Positions 1 through 11,100 are shown, counted from the stretch's first letter. The stretch: DNA of 39,081 bases from Betaproteobacteria bacterium (GCA_009781085.1 WQYV01000014.1:1-39081); one strand, 5' to 3'. Numbers and translations are program-made. Notes: generated by a model from the letters alone, not told the origin.

Positions 1-71
1 CAGCGCACGACCTGGCGAAATTTCGCCTCGCTGATTTTAGAACGCCTGAAGTATCTGTTTTTCCCAATCAT
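1..71 (-). mobile_element. Partial transposase N-terminus, IS1595-like, running off the left edge
   Basis: Minus-strand translation from the ATG at 71: MIGKNRYFRRSKISEAKFRQVVR..., resembling the N-terminus of IS1595-family transposases. Only 23 codons are visible. Confidence 0.45.
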
Positions 72-138
72 CTCAAGAAGATAACATGCCATCTAGTCAT
101 GTTTGCTTCCTAAGACCCTAAAATTTTATTGAATACAT

Positions 139-174
139 TAAGTTATATTTATGAATATACATAAATATAACTTA
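139..174. repeat. Perfect 15-bp inverted repeat, 6-nt loop, AT-rich
   Basis: TAAGTTATATTTATG-AATATA-CATAAATATAACTTA. Confidence 0.85.
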
Positions 175-285
175 TTTTGAGTGAAAATTTTTACTGTATT
201 GCAGCGAATTTTTTGTTTATCTCATTTCGATAAATTGATACTTGTTTACCTGTTTTATCAGCGTAATACGACGAAGAAATGAGAG

Positions 286-310
286 TTAACATCACCATCA
301 TGGTGGTTAA
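286..310. promoter_or_regulatory. Dyad-symmetric element just upstream of the sigma-54 promoter
   Basis: TTAAC-at-CACCAT-c-ATGGTG-GTTAA. Confidence 0.45.
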
Positions 311-327
311 AAATGTCTCATACAAGC

Positions 328-343
328 TGGCATGAAAAATGCT
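328..343 (+). promoter_or_regulatory. Sigma-54 (RpoN) promoter for flgB operon
   Basis: TGGCATGAAAAATGCT against TGGCACGRNNNTTGCW, with correct -24 GG / -12 GC spacing, 27 bp upstream of the flgB ATG. Confidence 0.75.
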
Positions 344-370
344 TGGGGAGATCAGGTTAGGAGAGAGATA

Positions 371-787
371 ATGAAAGACCTGCTCGAAAAGAACTTAATG
401 CCCCATCAGGCGGCGCTGAATCTCCAGGCGTACCGGCAGCAGTTGTTGGCCTCAAATATTGCCAATTCCGATACACCTAATTTCAAGTCGCGCGATATTT
501 TGTTCCGTGACGCACTGGACGAAGCACTAGGCCGGGGAAGTCGGGGGAAACCGTTGCCGTTGCCGCTGACGAAAACCAATGCCCGGCATCTAGGCGGCAA
601 AACGAAGTTTTCACCGGACGACTTTGTGCGTTATCGCATGGAATGGCAATCGGCAGTGGACGGCAACACCGTGGACATGGACATGGAACGCGCCGCTTTT
701 GCCGAAAACACGGTGCATTACGAAGCCAGTATCACTTTCATTAATGGCCTGCTGCGCACGATGCAGACGGCCATCGTCGGTCAGTAA
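371..787 (+). CDS. flgB: Flagellar basal-body rod protein FlgB
   Basis: MKDLLEKNLMPHQAALNLQAYRQQLLASNIANSDTPNFKSRD is typical FlgB. Start moved from 332 to 371 because 332 lies inside the sigma-54 promoter and 371 has an AGGAGAGAG-type RBS. Confidence 0.93.
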   Translation: MKDLLEKNLMPHQAALNLQAYRQQLLASNIANSDTPNFKSRDILFRDALDEALGRGSRGKPLPLPLTKTNARHLGGKTKFSPDDFVRYRMEWQSAVDGNTVDMDMERAAFAENTVHYEASITFINGLLRTMQTAIVGQ

Positions 788-850
788 CGGATTCAGGCTC
801 GCGCCTGCCGCGCACTGCCCGCTGTTCAAGGCCACATCCGGGAGACGGGA

Positions 851-1267
851 ATGGACGGCAATATGTTCAACGTATTCAATATCGCCGGTTCGGCTCTCAC
901 TGCGCAATCGATGCGGCTGAATACGACGGCCTCTAACTTGGCCAATGCCGATAGTGTCACTTCCGAAAACGGCCAACCTTACCGGGCAAAGCAGGTTGTT
1001 TTTGCCGCTCGGCAATTGTCTGGGGCAGGGCCGGCTTCGGTCGGCGTGGCAGTGACGCAGGTCGTTAAGAGCGCCGCGCCGATGCGGCTCGTCTATGAGC
1101 CGAACAGCCCCGCCGCCAATGACGAAGGCTACGTCGAAATGCCCAATGTCAACGTGGTCGAGGAAATGGTCAACATGATCTCCGCCTCGCGTTCGTACCA
1201 GAACAACGCTGAGATCATGAACACGGCACGAACCTTGCTTGAACGTACCTTGCAGATAGGTCAATAA
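851..1267 (+). CDS. flgC: Flagellar basal-body rod protein FlgC
   Basis: [27 protein letters not shown]... [19 protein letters not shown]; operon position. Confidence 0.95.
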   Translation: MDGNMFNVFNIAGSALTAQSMRLNTTASNLANADSVTSENGQPYRAKQVVFAARQLSGAGPASVGVAVTQVVKSAAPMRLVYEPNSPAANDEGYVEMPNVNVVEEMVNMISASRSYQNNAEIMNTARTLLERTLQIGQ

Positions 1268-1311
1268 ATGATCTGGCCGGCAGGACTGCCGGTTCAAGCA
1301 GGAGTACGAAG

Positions 1312-1974
1312 ATGAGTGTCACTACCGATAACACGGTTTCCAATGTCCTGTCCGGGCTAGTTCGCACGGAACCAGTCAGTACCAACACGGCGATGCAGAA
1401 CGAGCAAAACCGTTTCCTTACGTTGCTTACCACGCAGTTGCGCAACCAGGATCCGATGAATCCGCTAGATAACGCGGATCTGACCATGCAGTTGGCGCAG
1501 ATGAGCACGGTCGATGGCATCGAGCGTCTCAACAAGCTAGTGCAATCGTTGACGGAATCCAAAGAACTGACGGACAGCACGGCGCTAATCGGGCATGGCG
1601 TGCTCGTCAATGGCAAGAACCTCGGATTGACCGAGGCGGGTGCGATTGGCGGCTTTGAGCTGAATACGCCTGCCGACAAAGTGACAGTCACGGTATACGA
1701 CTCCAGCGGGCAGGTGGTGACGAAGCTCGAATTTTCGGATGTGGAGGCAGGTAGCCACAACTATATCTGGGACGGCCTGTGCGACGATGGCAGCGAAGCC
1801 GCACAAGGCATGTACAGCGTGAGCGTGGCTGCGAGCCTGAGCGGTTCATCCGTTACCGTGAATCCGTTGCAGTTCGGCCCGGTGACGAGCGTGGTGCGCG
1901 GCTCGTTTGGCGCAGATTTGCAGGTTGGCGGGCTTGGTATTTACAAGCTCGACGACATTAAACAGATTCTTTGA
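1312..1974 (+). CDS. flgD: Flagellar hook assembly protein FlgD
   Basis: NRFLTLLTTQLRNQDPMNPLDNADLTMQLAQMSTVDGIERLN; operon position. Confidence 0.95.
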   Translation: MSVTTDNTVSNVLSGLVRTEPVSTNTAMQNEQNRFLTLLTTQLRNQDPMNPLDNADLTMQLAQMSTVDGIERLNKLVQSLTESKELTDSTALIGHGVLVNGKNLGLTEAGAIGGFELNTPADKVTVTVYDSSGQVVTKLEFSDVEAGSHNYIWDGLCDDGSEAAQGMYSVSVAASLSGSSVTVNPLQFGPVTSVVRGSFGADLQVGGLGIYKLDDIKQIL

Positions 1975-1989
1975 AACAGGAGGTACATC

Positions 1990-3219
1990 ATGGCATTCGC
2001 ACAAGGCTTGAGCGGGCTGAATACTTCCTCCCGCGCACTCGATGTCATCTCCAACAATATTGCTAATACCAGCACCGTAGGTTTCAAAGCATCCAACGCC
2101 GTTTTTGCCGATGTGTATGCTGGGGCGCTTACCGGGGTTAGCTCGGCCGTCCAGATCGGCTATGGAAGCAAAATAACGGCGGTCTATCAGAGTTTCATCG
2201 ATGGCATGCCGACCACGACCAACAACCCGCTGGACATGGCGATCATCGGTAACGGTTTTTATGTCGTCCAGCGTTTCGATGGTTCAACGGCCTACACCCG
2301 CAACGGGCAGTTCGACATCAACAAGGAAGGCTTCCTCGTCACGCCGCTTGGCGAGAAAGTAATGGGTATCAGAGCAGATGATAACGGCTTCATTCCACCT
2401 TCCGGAGGGCTCGCCGAACCGCTTTTCATACCGCAGGGCGATATCGACCCGAAGGCAACCTCATCGGTACAAATCCGCTCCGGGAACCTGAACGCGGATG
2501 AAACCCCGGTTACCGTTGTTCCCTTCGACCCGAACAACCTCGATTCCTACAGCTTCATGAACAGCATTCCCGCATATGACAGCCTTGGCGGTCAACATTC
2601 GATGGCGTTCTACTTCGTGAAAACAAGCCCAGGCAACTGGGATGTGTATTCGATGGTCGACAACGACACCACAACGCTGAGTGCCCCGCAAGCCCTGGTG
2701 TTTGATGAGTACGGCAAGCTCAATCCGCCCATTGCACCGTACCCCTATACCGCCAATCTCACCAACAGCGCGGCGCAGTTGAGCATCTTGGTCGATGTTA
2801 GCAAATTGACCCAGTTCGGTTCGAAATCTTCGGTCACGGATCAATGGCAGGATGGTTATACGACTGGTCAGATTGCGGGGATCGTAGTCAGCCCGGATGG
2901 TGTCATCCAAGGGCGCTACACCAACGGACAATACAAGGATCTGGGGCAAGTGGTGCTGGCAACCTTCCGCAGCAATCAGGGCTTGACCCGTGTGGGGGAC
3001 AACATGTGGGTCGAATCGCCCGAGTCCGGCCCACCGATTGTCGGACGCCCACGGTCAGGGTTGAATGGCATGGTTTCCGGCGGGCAGGTCGAGGAATCGA
3101 ATGTCGACCTGACGCAAGAACTGGTGAACATGATCATCCAGCAGCGCAATTACCAAGCCAATGCGCAGACGATCCGCACCCAAGATCAGATCATGCAGAC
3201 GCTGGTGAACCTGCGCTGA
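1990..3219 (+). CDS. flgE: Flagellar hook protein FlgE
   Basis: MAFAQGLSGLNTSSRALDVISNNIANTSTVGFKASNAVFADVYA; C-terminal VDLTQELVNMIIQQRNYQANAQTIRTQDQIMQTLVNLR. Confidence 0.95.
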   Translation: MAFAQGLSGLNTSSRALDVISNNIANTSTVGFKASNAVFADVYAGALTGVSSAVQIGYGSKITAVYQSFIDGMPTTTNNPLDMAIIGNGFYVVQRFDGSTAYTRNGQFDINKEGFLVTPLGEKVMGIRADDNGFIPPSGGLAEPLFIPQGDIDPKATSSVQIRSGNLNADETPVTVVPFDPNNLDSYSFMNSIPAYDSLGGQHSMAFYFVKTSPGNWDVYSMVDNDTTTLSAPQALVFDEYGKLNPPIAPYPYTANLTNSAAQLSILVDVSKLTQFGSKSSVTDQWQDGYTTGQIAGIVVSPDGVIQGRYTNGQYKDLGQVVLATFRSNQGLTRVGDNMWVESPESGPPIVGRPRSGLNGMVSGGQVEESNVDLTQELVNMIIQQRNYQANAQTIRTQDQIMQTLVNLR

Positions 3220-3237
3220 TTAGTTAAACAGATGAAT

Positions 3238-3344
3238 CCCCTCTCCCACTTGTGGGAGAGGGGCGGGGGAGAGGGCAATGTTTGGAGCGTTTTAGCCCTC
3301 TCCCGCCCCTTCGGGGCACCCTCTCCCGCAAGCGGGGGAGGGGA
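3238..3344. repeat. REP/BIME-like palindromic cluster between flgE and flgF
   Basis: CCCCTCTCCCAC-TT-GTGGGAGAGGGG (3238-3263) followed by further GGGAGAGGG / CCCTCTCCC arms up to 3344. Confidence 0.75.
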
Positions 3345-3399
3345 ATGCGAATAAAACGGCGGGTTCTCCGTGCATGGAGTTCCGCCGGGAGGGAACAAC

Positions 3400-4134
3400 A
3401 TGGATCGCATGATCTATACAGCGATGACCGGTGCAAAAAGCACCCTCGGGCAGCAGGCGGCGGTCGCCCACAATCTCGCCAATGTCGATTCCACCGGTTT
3501 TCGCACAGAGATGCACAAGATGCGTGCGGTGGAAGTGCAGACCCAGGCCATGCGCTCGCGCTCCTTCGTGGTTGATGCGAGCATTGCCACGGACTTTACG
3601 CCGGGGTCGCTGAAGTTTTCCGGCAACCCGTTCGACGTGGCCGTGAAGGGCAAGGGCTGGCTGGCTGTCCAGACGGCCAGTGGCGAAGCCTATACCCGCG
3701 ACGGATCATTGGAGGTTTCCGCCAATGGCGTATTGCAGACCCATGCCGGTTTGCCGGTGCTGGGCGACAGCGGCCCAGTGACGATCCCGCCAGACAGCGT
3801 GATCGTCATTGGCGTGGACGGGACCATTTCCGCCATTCAGAGCGGCATCACCAACGTAGCCAACGTCGTCGCCCAAATGAAACTGGTGAATCCGCCTGAG
3901 GCCGAACTGGTACGCGGCGAAGATGGTTTTTTTCGCCTGCAAAGCGGGCAACCGGCTCTGGCAGATGAAGCGGTGCAGATCGCCGGTGGCTATCTGGAGG
4001 GCAGCAATGTCAATGTCGCTGAACAGATGGTGCAAATGATTTCGCTCTCGCGCCAGTTTGAAATGCAGATGCGCATGCTGACCAGCGCACAGGAAAACGA
4101 CCGCTCCGCAACGCAAGTTGTTACGGCACGTTGA
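3400..4134 (+). CDS. flgF: Flagellar basal-body rod protein FlgF
   Basis: MDRMIYTAMTGAKSTLGQQAAVAHNLANVDSTGFRTEMH. ATG at 3400 preferred over GTG 3370 (GGGAGGGAAC RBS). Confidence 0.94.
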   Translation: MDRMIYTAMTGAKSTLGQQAAVAHNLANVDSTGFRTEMHKMRAVEVQTQAMRSRSFVVDASIATDFTPGSLKFSGNPFDVAVKGKGWLAVQTASGEAYTRDGSLEVSANGVLQTHAGLPVLGDSGPVTIPPDSVIVIGVDGTISAIQSGITNVANVVAQMKLVNPPEAELVRGEDGFFRLQSGQPALADEAVQIAGGYLEGSNVNVAEQMVQMISLSRQFEMQMRMLTSAQENDRSATQVVTAR

Positions 4135-4173
4135 GTATCAGATTAATAACTAGAAAGATAAGAACCCCCCATC

Positions 4174-4956
4174 ATGATTCGCTCGCTCTGGACAGCCCGC
4201 ACCGGGCTGGATGCCCAACAAACCTCGCTGGATGTGATTGCCAACAATCTCGCCAACGTATCGACGAACGGTTTCAAGCGCCAGCGTGCGGTCTTTGAGG
4301 ATTTGCTCTATCAGGTCATCCGCCAGCCGGGGGCGCAGTCGACCCAACAGACGCAGATTTCCAGTGGGCTGCAACTTGGTGCTGGCGTGAGGACGGTAGC
4401 AACAGAGCGCGTTTTTACCCAAGGTGCCCCGCAGCAGACCGGGGGTGATCTCGACCTGATGATCCAGGGTGACGGCTTTTTTATGGTCACGTTGCCGGAT
4501 GGCACGACCGCCTATACACGTGATGGCGCTTTCCAGCGCGACAACCAAGGTAACATGGTGACGGCCAGCGGCTACCTGCTTGCCGATAACATCAACATCC
4601 CGATCGACGCAGTTTCGATTACCGTAGGCAAGGATGGTACGGTTTCTGTTGTGCAAGCCGGTAATGCCACCCCGATACAGATTGGATCCATCCAGGTTGC
4701 CACGTTCATCAATCCCGGCGGCTTGCAGGCCGTTTCCGAAAACCTTTTTCTGGAGACTGCTTCTTCCGGCGTAGCCACGCCGCAGCAGCCGGGCACGAAC
4801 GCTGCAGGGGTCCTCAACCAGCGTTACGTCGAAGCCTCCAACATCAATGTGGCCGAAGAGTTGGTGAGTATGATCGTCACGCAGCGCGCCTACGAGATGA
4901 ATTCACGTGTCATCACCACTTCTGATCAGATGCTTGCCCGCCTGACGCAGATTTGA
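4174..4956 (+). CDS. flgG: Flagellar distal rod protein FlgG
   Basis: [47 protein letters not shown]. Confidence 0.96.
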   Translation: MIRSLWTARTGLDAQQTSLDVIANNLANVSTNGFKRQRAVFEDLLYQVIRQPGAQSTQQTQISSGLQLGAGVRTVATERVFTQGAPQQTGGDLDLMIQGDGFFMVTLPDGTTAYTRDGAFQRDNQGNMVTASGYLLADNINIPIDAVSITVGKDGTVSVVQAGNATPIQIGSIQVATFINPGGLQAVSENLFLETASSGVATPQQPGTNAAGVLNQRYVEASNINVAEELVSMIVTQRAYEMNSRVITTSDQMLARLTQI

Positions 4957-4967
4957 GGGAGAGAACT

Positions 4968-5672
4968 ATGAATACCATCGTGCGCGCTGTTTCCATTCTT
5001 GCTGTTACCTTCGCGGCGGTGGTGTTTGCTACGATCCTTTCATCTTGTGCCCAGATACAGCCGACGCCACCCACTTCCGTGCATCAGCCGATGTCCGTGC
5101 GTCCTGCCGCAGCTTTGGAGTCGCGGGCTGCCAATGGTGCAATCTGGCAACCGGGGTTGGATTACTCGCTGCTGGAAGACCGGCGTGCCCGCCGTGTCGG
5201 CGACATCATCACCGTCAATCTCGTTGAACGCACCTCTGCGCAGAAGAACGCCAACTCCAGTGCAAACCGCGCATCCAGTTCGTCCGGAGGGCTTACGGCG
5301 GCCAGCAGCAAACTGCCGCTTTCGGGGCTTGCCGGTCTGACAGTGGAAGCGGATGCAAAATCCACGTTTGAAGGCAAGGGCGCGGCGGCGGCCAACAATG
5401 CGTTCAGCGGGACAATCACCGTCACCGTGATCGACGTGCTCGCTAACGGGAACCTGTTAGTTTCGGGCGAAAAGATGCTGACAATTAATCAGGGCAACGA
5501 ATTCATCCGTTTCTCGGGGGTCGTCAACGCGAGCAACATTTCCGCCTCCAATACCGTGCAATCAACACAGGTTGCCGATGCACGGATCGAATACCGTGGC
5601 AGCGGGTTTGTCGATGAGGCCAATAGCATGGGGTGGTTGCAACGCTTCTTCAACTTTATCAATCCGTTCTGA
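4968..5672 (+). CDS. flgH: Flagellar L-ring lipoprotein FlgH
   Basis: Lipobox [50 protein letters not shown] terminus. Confidence 0.95.
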   Translation: MNTIVRAVSILAVTFAAVVFATILSSCAQIQPTPPTSVHQPMSVRPAAALESRAANGAIWQPGLDYSLLEDRRARRVGDIITVNLVERTSAQKNANSSANRASSSSGGLTAASSKLPLSGLAGLTVEADAKSTFEGKGAAAANNAFSGTITVTVIDVLANGNLLVSGEKMLTINQGNEFIRFSGVVNASNISASNTVQSTQVADARIEYRGSGFVDEANSMGWLQRFFNFINPF

Positions 5673-5708
5673 GACACAGGCGTTTTATTGGGTATTAAGG
5701 AGAAATTC

Positions 5709-6863
5709 ATGGCTGCGCGCAAATTCCCGGTCCAGAGGATATATCTGTCGGTACATTTGCCGACGTGCGCGCTTTGGCGGGTGATAATCATTATCTTTGC
5801 TGTGCTGTTTTATTCAAACGTGGCCGCCGAACGCATCAAGGACATCGCCACCATCGGCGGCGTGCGCAACAACCAGTTGGCCGGTTACGGACTCGTGACC
5901 GGGCTGGACGGCTCGGGCGACCAGACTACGCAAACCCCTTTTACGGTGCAGAGCATCATCAACATGCTCGGCAACCTGGGCGTGACGCTGCCGCCGGGCA
6001 GCAACCTGCAACTCAAGAATGTGGCCGCCGTGATCGTAACGGCTGAACTTCCGGCCTATGTACGCCCTGGCCAGCGGGTCGATGTCACTGTTTCTTCGAT
6101 CGGCAACGCAAAGAGCCTGAGAGGGGGGACGCTAGTCATGACACCCCTCAAAGGCATCGATGGACGGGTTTACGCGATTGCGCAAGGCAATGTGGCCATT
6201 GGCGGGGTGGGTGCGCAGGCGGGCGGCGCACAACAGACGGTCAATCATTTGTTGGCTGGGCGCATTCCTGGCGGTGCAATGGTGGAGCGCATCGTACCGT
6301 CCATGGTTGGCGAGGGAGCAAACGTGATCATCGAACTGAAAGAGACCGATTTCGGCGCTGCGCATCGGGTAGCCGATGCCATTAACAAGATTGCGCCGGA
6401 TTCGGCTCAGGCGCTCGACGGGCGCAGTATCCAGGTGCTCGCCCCGACGTATATCCCGGAACGGGTGGCCTTTCTTGGGCAGATCGAAAACCTTGAAATC
6501 TCTGCTACACGGCTAGGCGCACGGGTAGTCGTGAACGCACGTACGGGTTCAGTGGTGATGAACCAGAACGTCACGCTTGAGAATTGCGCCGTCGCCCATG
6601 GCAACCTGACGGTGACGATTAACTCACACACTGATGTCAGCCAGCCCGCGCCTGGTTCCTTCGGAACCACGGTGGCAGCAACGACGGCGCAGGTCAATAT
6701 CAACCATGAAGGCGGTGCAGTCATGGAAGTCCGCAGCAGCGCAAACCTGGCCGACGTGATCAAGGCGCTTAGCGCGATTGGGGCCAAACCGATTGACCTC
6801 GTCAGCATCCTCCAGGCGATGAAAGCCTCTGGGGCGTTGCGGGCGGAACTCGAAGTCATTTGA
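5709..6863 (+). CDS. flgI: Flagellar P-ring protein FlgI
   Basis: ERIKDIATIGGVRNNQLAGYGLVTGLDGSGDQTTQTPFTVQSIINML. ATG 5709 follows AAGGAG. Confidence 0.96.
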   Translation: MAARKFPVQRIYLSVHLPTCALWRVIIIIFAVLFYSNVAAERIKDIATIGGVRNNQLAGYGLVTGLDGSGDQTTQTPFTVQSIINMLGNLGVTLPPGSNLQLKNVAAVIVTAELPAYVRPGQRVDVTVSSIGNAKSLRGGTLVMTPLKGIDGRVYAIAQGNVAIGGVGAQAGGAQQTVNHLLAGRIPGGAMVERIVPSMVGEGANVIIELKETDFGAAHRVADAINKIAPDSAQALDGRSIQVLAPTYIPERVAFLGQIENLEISATRLGARVVVNARTGSVVMNQNVTLENCAVAHGNLTVTINSHTDVSQPAPGSFGTTVAATTAQVNINHEGGAVMEVRSSANLADVIKALSAIGAKPIDLVSILQAMKASGALRAELEVI

Positions 6864-6877
6864 GACGGGAGCAAACC

Positions 6878-7813
6878 ATGATTACCAACAATACCTTATT
6901 CAATACCCTTGACCCGCGCTCGATGAGCGATCTTAGCCGGTTGGCAAAAACCGGGGGCAATTCCGATGAGGCTTTGCACGCAGCGTCAAAGCAGGTTGAA
7001 TCCATATTCCTGCAAATGGTGCTGAAATCCATGCGCGATGCCTCGCTTGGCAGCGGCCCCTTCGACAGCGAACAAATGAAACTCATGCAGGGATTGCACG
7101 ACCAGCAATTGGCAAGCAACTTGGCGCAGTCCAAGGGGGTTGGCTTGGCTGATGCACTTTTCCGCCAATTAGGCGGTGGGCGGAACAAGGAAACCGGGGA
7201 CGCGACCCTACAAGGAGCCGCGAATGTCCCGTTCCTACCCCTCCCCAAAGCTTCGGTAGCTGAATCTGCCGCCCAATCGGCGAAAATCAATGAAACCATC
7301 GCTGCCGCACGCAAGGCGGATGGGCAGGTTCCCGAACATGTGCGCGATTTCGTTACCGAAATCTGGCCGTATGCGTATGCCGCTAGCCGTGCTACTGGCA
7401 TCCCTGCGCATTTCATGGTGGCGCAAGCGGCGCTGGAAACCGGATGGGGCGCAAAGCAACTGAAGAATGCTGATGGGTCGCCCAGTTACAACCTGTTCAA
7501 CATCAAGGCAGGACTGGACTGGAATGGCTCGACGACCGCGCAAAAAACCGTGCCTGAGCTTGAAAACGGGAATTGGCAGTCCCGGCAGGCCAAATTCCGC
7601 TCCTATGCGTCTTGGGCCGAAGCGTTTGCCGACTATGCGAAGCTCCTTACCAATAGTCCGCGATATGCCAAAGTGATTGGTAGGGAAGATGCCGCTGGGT
7701 TTGCACAAGAACTTAAAAATGCGGGGTATGCCACCGACCCTTCGTATGCTGACAAACTCATGCGCATCATCGGCAGTAATACCCTGAAAAACGCGCTGGA
7801 CATGGTGGCATGA
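6878..7813 (+). CDS. flgJ: FlgJ: rod-assembly N-terminus plus glucosaminidase-like muramidase C-terminus
   Basis: VESIFLQMVLKSMRDASLGSGPFDSEQMKLMQGLHDQQLA and ATGIPAHFMVAQAALETGWGAKQLKNADGSPSYNLFNIKAG. Confidence 0.95.
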   Translation: MITNNTLFNTLDPRSMSDLSRLAKTGGNSDEALHAASKQVESIFLQMVLKSMRDASLGSGPFDSEQMKLMQGLHDQQLASNLAQSKGVGLADALFRQLGGGRNKETGDATLQGAANVPFLPLPKASVAESAAQSAKINETIAAARKADGQVPEHVRDFVTEIWPYAYAASRATGIPAHFMVAQAALETGWGAKQLKNADGSPSYNLFNIKAGLDWNGSTTAQKTVPELENGNWQSRQAKFRSYASWAEAFADYAKLLTNSPRYAKVIGREDAAGFAQELKNAGYATDPSYADKLMRIIGSNTLKNALDMVA

Positions 7814-8166
7814 TGAACACGATGGGCGCGGCATTTAATCCGGCGGCAGGGCAAATCATGCCGCTCACCGGGTAGCTGCGGGCAACCGCACGTCTCGCAG
7901 CAATGGCCTCAAACCAGGGGCGTGACGTCGCAGAAAACAACACCCAGTTGGGGAAATCGGGAATGGCACGAATCCTTGATTTGATTGGCATGGTCGACCA
8001 GAGGCACGTTCAGAACCTGGGGCGAGATGAGTATAAGCCGGAAGTACATGATATCGCAGGGTTGTGTGACGTTGGTCACGGAAAGACAGGGGTCACTGGC
8101 CTTTCACTTGGAATACAATCCCAATCAAGCGATTTCAGGAACAAGTTTTGTGCCAAAGGAAGTAAC

Positions 8167-11100
8167 GTGCCTGGCGAAGACAGAACCACCGTGTATGAAG
8201 TCTTGGATCACGCGGCGTCGGGGATTCGGCTACAAGTCGAATTCCAGCGGCGGGTTAACGCCTCGCTGCTTGCGAGCCGTTTGCCGTTCATCCGGGCGAT
8301 TACTATACATAACGAAACCGGTAGCGATTTACCGGGCATTGAACTCTCGGCCGGACTGGCTGTGGAGAGCGATGTCCCGCATTGGTTCGCCTGCCGGGAA
8401 GATAAAGGTATACCTTCCGGGAGCGCGGTTCGCTTTAATGGGGGACGTTTCCCGGAACTTGATGCCCTGATCGAGGAACGGCATGAATCGGCTCTTGCCA
8501 CGCTGACCATCACTGCGCATTTGCCCCAGGCAGAGGCGCAGGGTGAAGAAAAACAGGACAAGGATAGCCGTGAAGTTTCGCTTGCCGCAACGGTCGAAAT
8601 CGGCGCACCCGGCGAGTTCCTCAAACTCCCCGGCGCTTGGCAATCCATTGCCGTTTTCGTGCAGCCCCGAAGCAAAGCGGTAGCGGAAATCCTCCATGTG
8701 GCCTCGGAACTCATGCTCCAGAAAACGAAACGGGGTGAGTTGGACGGATACAAGGGCGGCCTTACGCGCGCGAAACTCATTGCCGAAGCGATTTATCTGG
8801 CAATGCGCGAAGAGCAGATCGTCTGCGCCGGGTCGCCTGCTTCGTTTGAAGCGGTCGGACAAAAGTTGAGGACTGCCGGACAAGTAATCGGCCAGCGGTT
8901 TGGCGACTGTATTGAATTGTCTGTCACCTACGCCGCGTGCTGCGAGACGGCGGGGCTACATCCTATCGTCATTTTTACGACATCCCGTGCTTTTCCTGCC
9001 TTCATTGCCGTCTCTGAACTGGAATACTCGCTGGCGCTTGGCAGTGGCGAAGGGTTCAACTTTTTGGAAGAAACGGTCATCGATGATGCTTCCGTCATTG
9101 CCAATCTTGTGGCGATGAAAACCATCATTCCGGTGGAACTTGGTGGCATTGGGTCTGGCAAGCGCTCCTTGAGTTTTCGTGGAGCCACGAAAAAAGCCGC
9201 TGATTACGTTCGCAGCCTTTCCAACGAATTGAAAGCCGCCGTGGCCATTTCGCAATGCCGCCGGAAAGGTATCCTTCCTGGGTCTTTGGCCGAAGATGAA
9301 CTTCCCTCGCTGGGTGAAGGAACCGTGGCTGAGGGCGGGCTGCCACCTGAATCTCCACATGGCGGAGAATCACCACAAGAACCGGTAAAAGCGGACGAAA
9401 ACGAATCCTTTTCCGAGGAAAGCGGCGAATTGGCTCCTGCCGCTACAACGGAGCCTCTCGTAGCGGAAGCCTTAATAACGGAAATTCCCGCGACGGAAAT
9501 CTCTGCGACGAAAGCGCTTGCAACAAGCCCTACTATCGAGGAACCGGCGGACGGGGAGGTTGCCGTCAGCGTCTCTACGGGGCGCAAGGATGACGCGCCA
9601 ACCCGCATCCGGCAATGGCAACAGTCGCTGTTCGATTTTAGCCTGCGCAACCCGTTGCTTGACTTGTCACGCACCCAACAGGTACTTGAGTTGGCCGTCA
9701 AAGGACACGCATTGGGCGGGATTGCCGAAACCCTGCACGCGGGCAAAATTTCTACTGCCGTATTTGAGGGGCTGGAACCTGCCCGGACAGCAGCGCGTTT
9801 GCGTGCCTTAAAGCGCGAATCCGAAATGCTGGGACAAGAGACGGGGAGCCACCACCTGTACCTGACGCTTGGCGTGCTGGCTCATCCCAGTATTCGGGGC
9901 AAAACAGCAAAATCGCCCCTGTTCCTGCTTCCGGTGACAGTGGGTGCGGGCGATACAGGGACTTCAGAGAAAAATACTTTCACTATTTCCCTTGTTGGTG
10001 GCGAGGTGGCGCAGGCCAATCCCTGCCTGCTCGAATGGCTGCGTGTCACCTACAACCTGACTCTCGACGGTTTGGACAATCCCGGTTTCGATGGCGCGGG
10101 CAGTACGCTCGACGCAGTGTTTGAAAAAATACGCGTTAGCTTAATGGTGGCTCAGCTTCCCTGGAGCGTTGAAGAACATGCAAGCCTGGCGATCCTGAAG
10201 TGCTCTGCGTTTCAGATGTGGAAGGATTTGGACAGAAACTGGCCAATCCTCATGGAAAACTCCGTGGTTCGCCATCTCGTCGAACATTCGGGGGATGTCT
10301 TTGAGCAGGTGGCACTGGACGATATACCTTTTGAAGAAGAGAATCTGATCCTCCCGCTTGCCGCCGACGGTTCCCAGATGGCTGCCATTGCAGCGGCAAT
10401 GGACGGGAAGTCCTTCGTCCTGGAAGGCGCCCCTGGCACCGGCAAATCGCAGACCATCGCCAACTTGATTGCGCATGGGTTGGAAATGGGCAAGCGCGTG
10501 CTGTTTGTTTCCGGAAAAGAGGCGGCGCTCGAAGCCGTGAGCCAGCGCTTGGAAACCATTGGTTTGAAAGACTTCACGCTGGAAGCGTATGGTGCTGGGA
10601 TGAGCATGCAAGACATCCGGCAGCAATTGAAACGTTCCATGCGTGCGGCGGCAGACGCTCACGAAAGGGTCTGGAAAGCAGCTTTCGACAAGTACGCTGG
10701 CACGGTTGCTGCCTTGCGCGATTACTCCACGCGCTTGCACACGCCTAATGCCGCAGGATTCTCCCTATGGTCGGCATACGACGAGCTGACGCGTTTAGGC
10801 GAAGGGCCAGGATGGGGGCTCAACCCGAAACATGTCAGGAAAATCAATGCGCAGGCCATGTTGGACGCGCTTGACCGGGCGGTTCAGATTAGCCAGAAAA
10901 TCGGCGGGCCGGAACGTGACCATTGGTTACTCCTTGGGTTGGACAGCGTAGATAACCTGACCTTCACAACCTTGACCAGCGCCCTTGAAGGGTTGGCCGT
11001 GGTGCGCAAACGGGTACAGGAGCTTGCCCGTGGCTGGTCGGGTGCATTCAGGGAACTGAAACCCGGAAAAATGCTGGCAACCCTTAACGAATGTGTTGCA

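Noticed and set aside
332-370. 13-codon N-terminal extension of flgB in the ORF track
   Set aside because: It overlaps the sigma-54 promoter core; ATG 371 has the RBS.
3238-3344. Possible CRISPR array between flgE and flgF
   Set aside because: The repeats are palindromic arms in alternating orientation with no regular spacers; fits REP/BIME instead.
7903-8166. 88-codon N-terminal extension of the helicase ORF
   Set aside because: Poor coding character and a much better RBS before GTG 8167.
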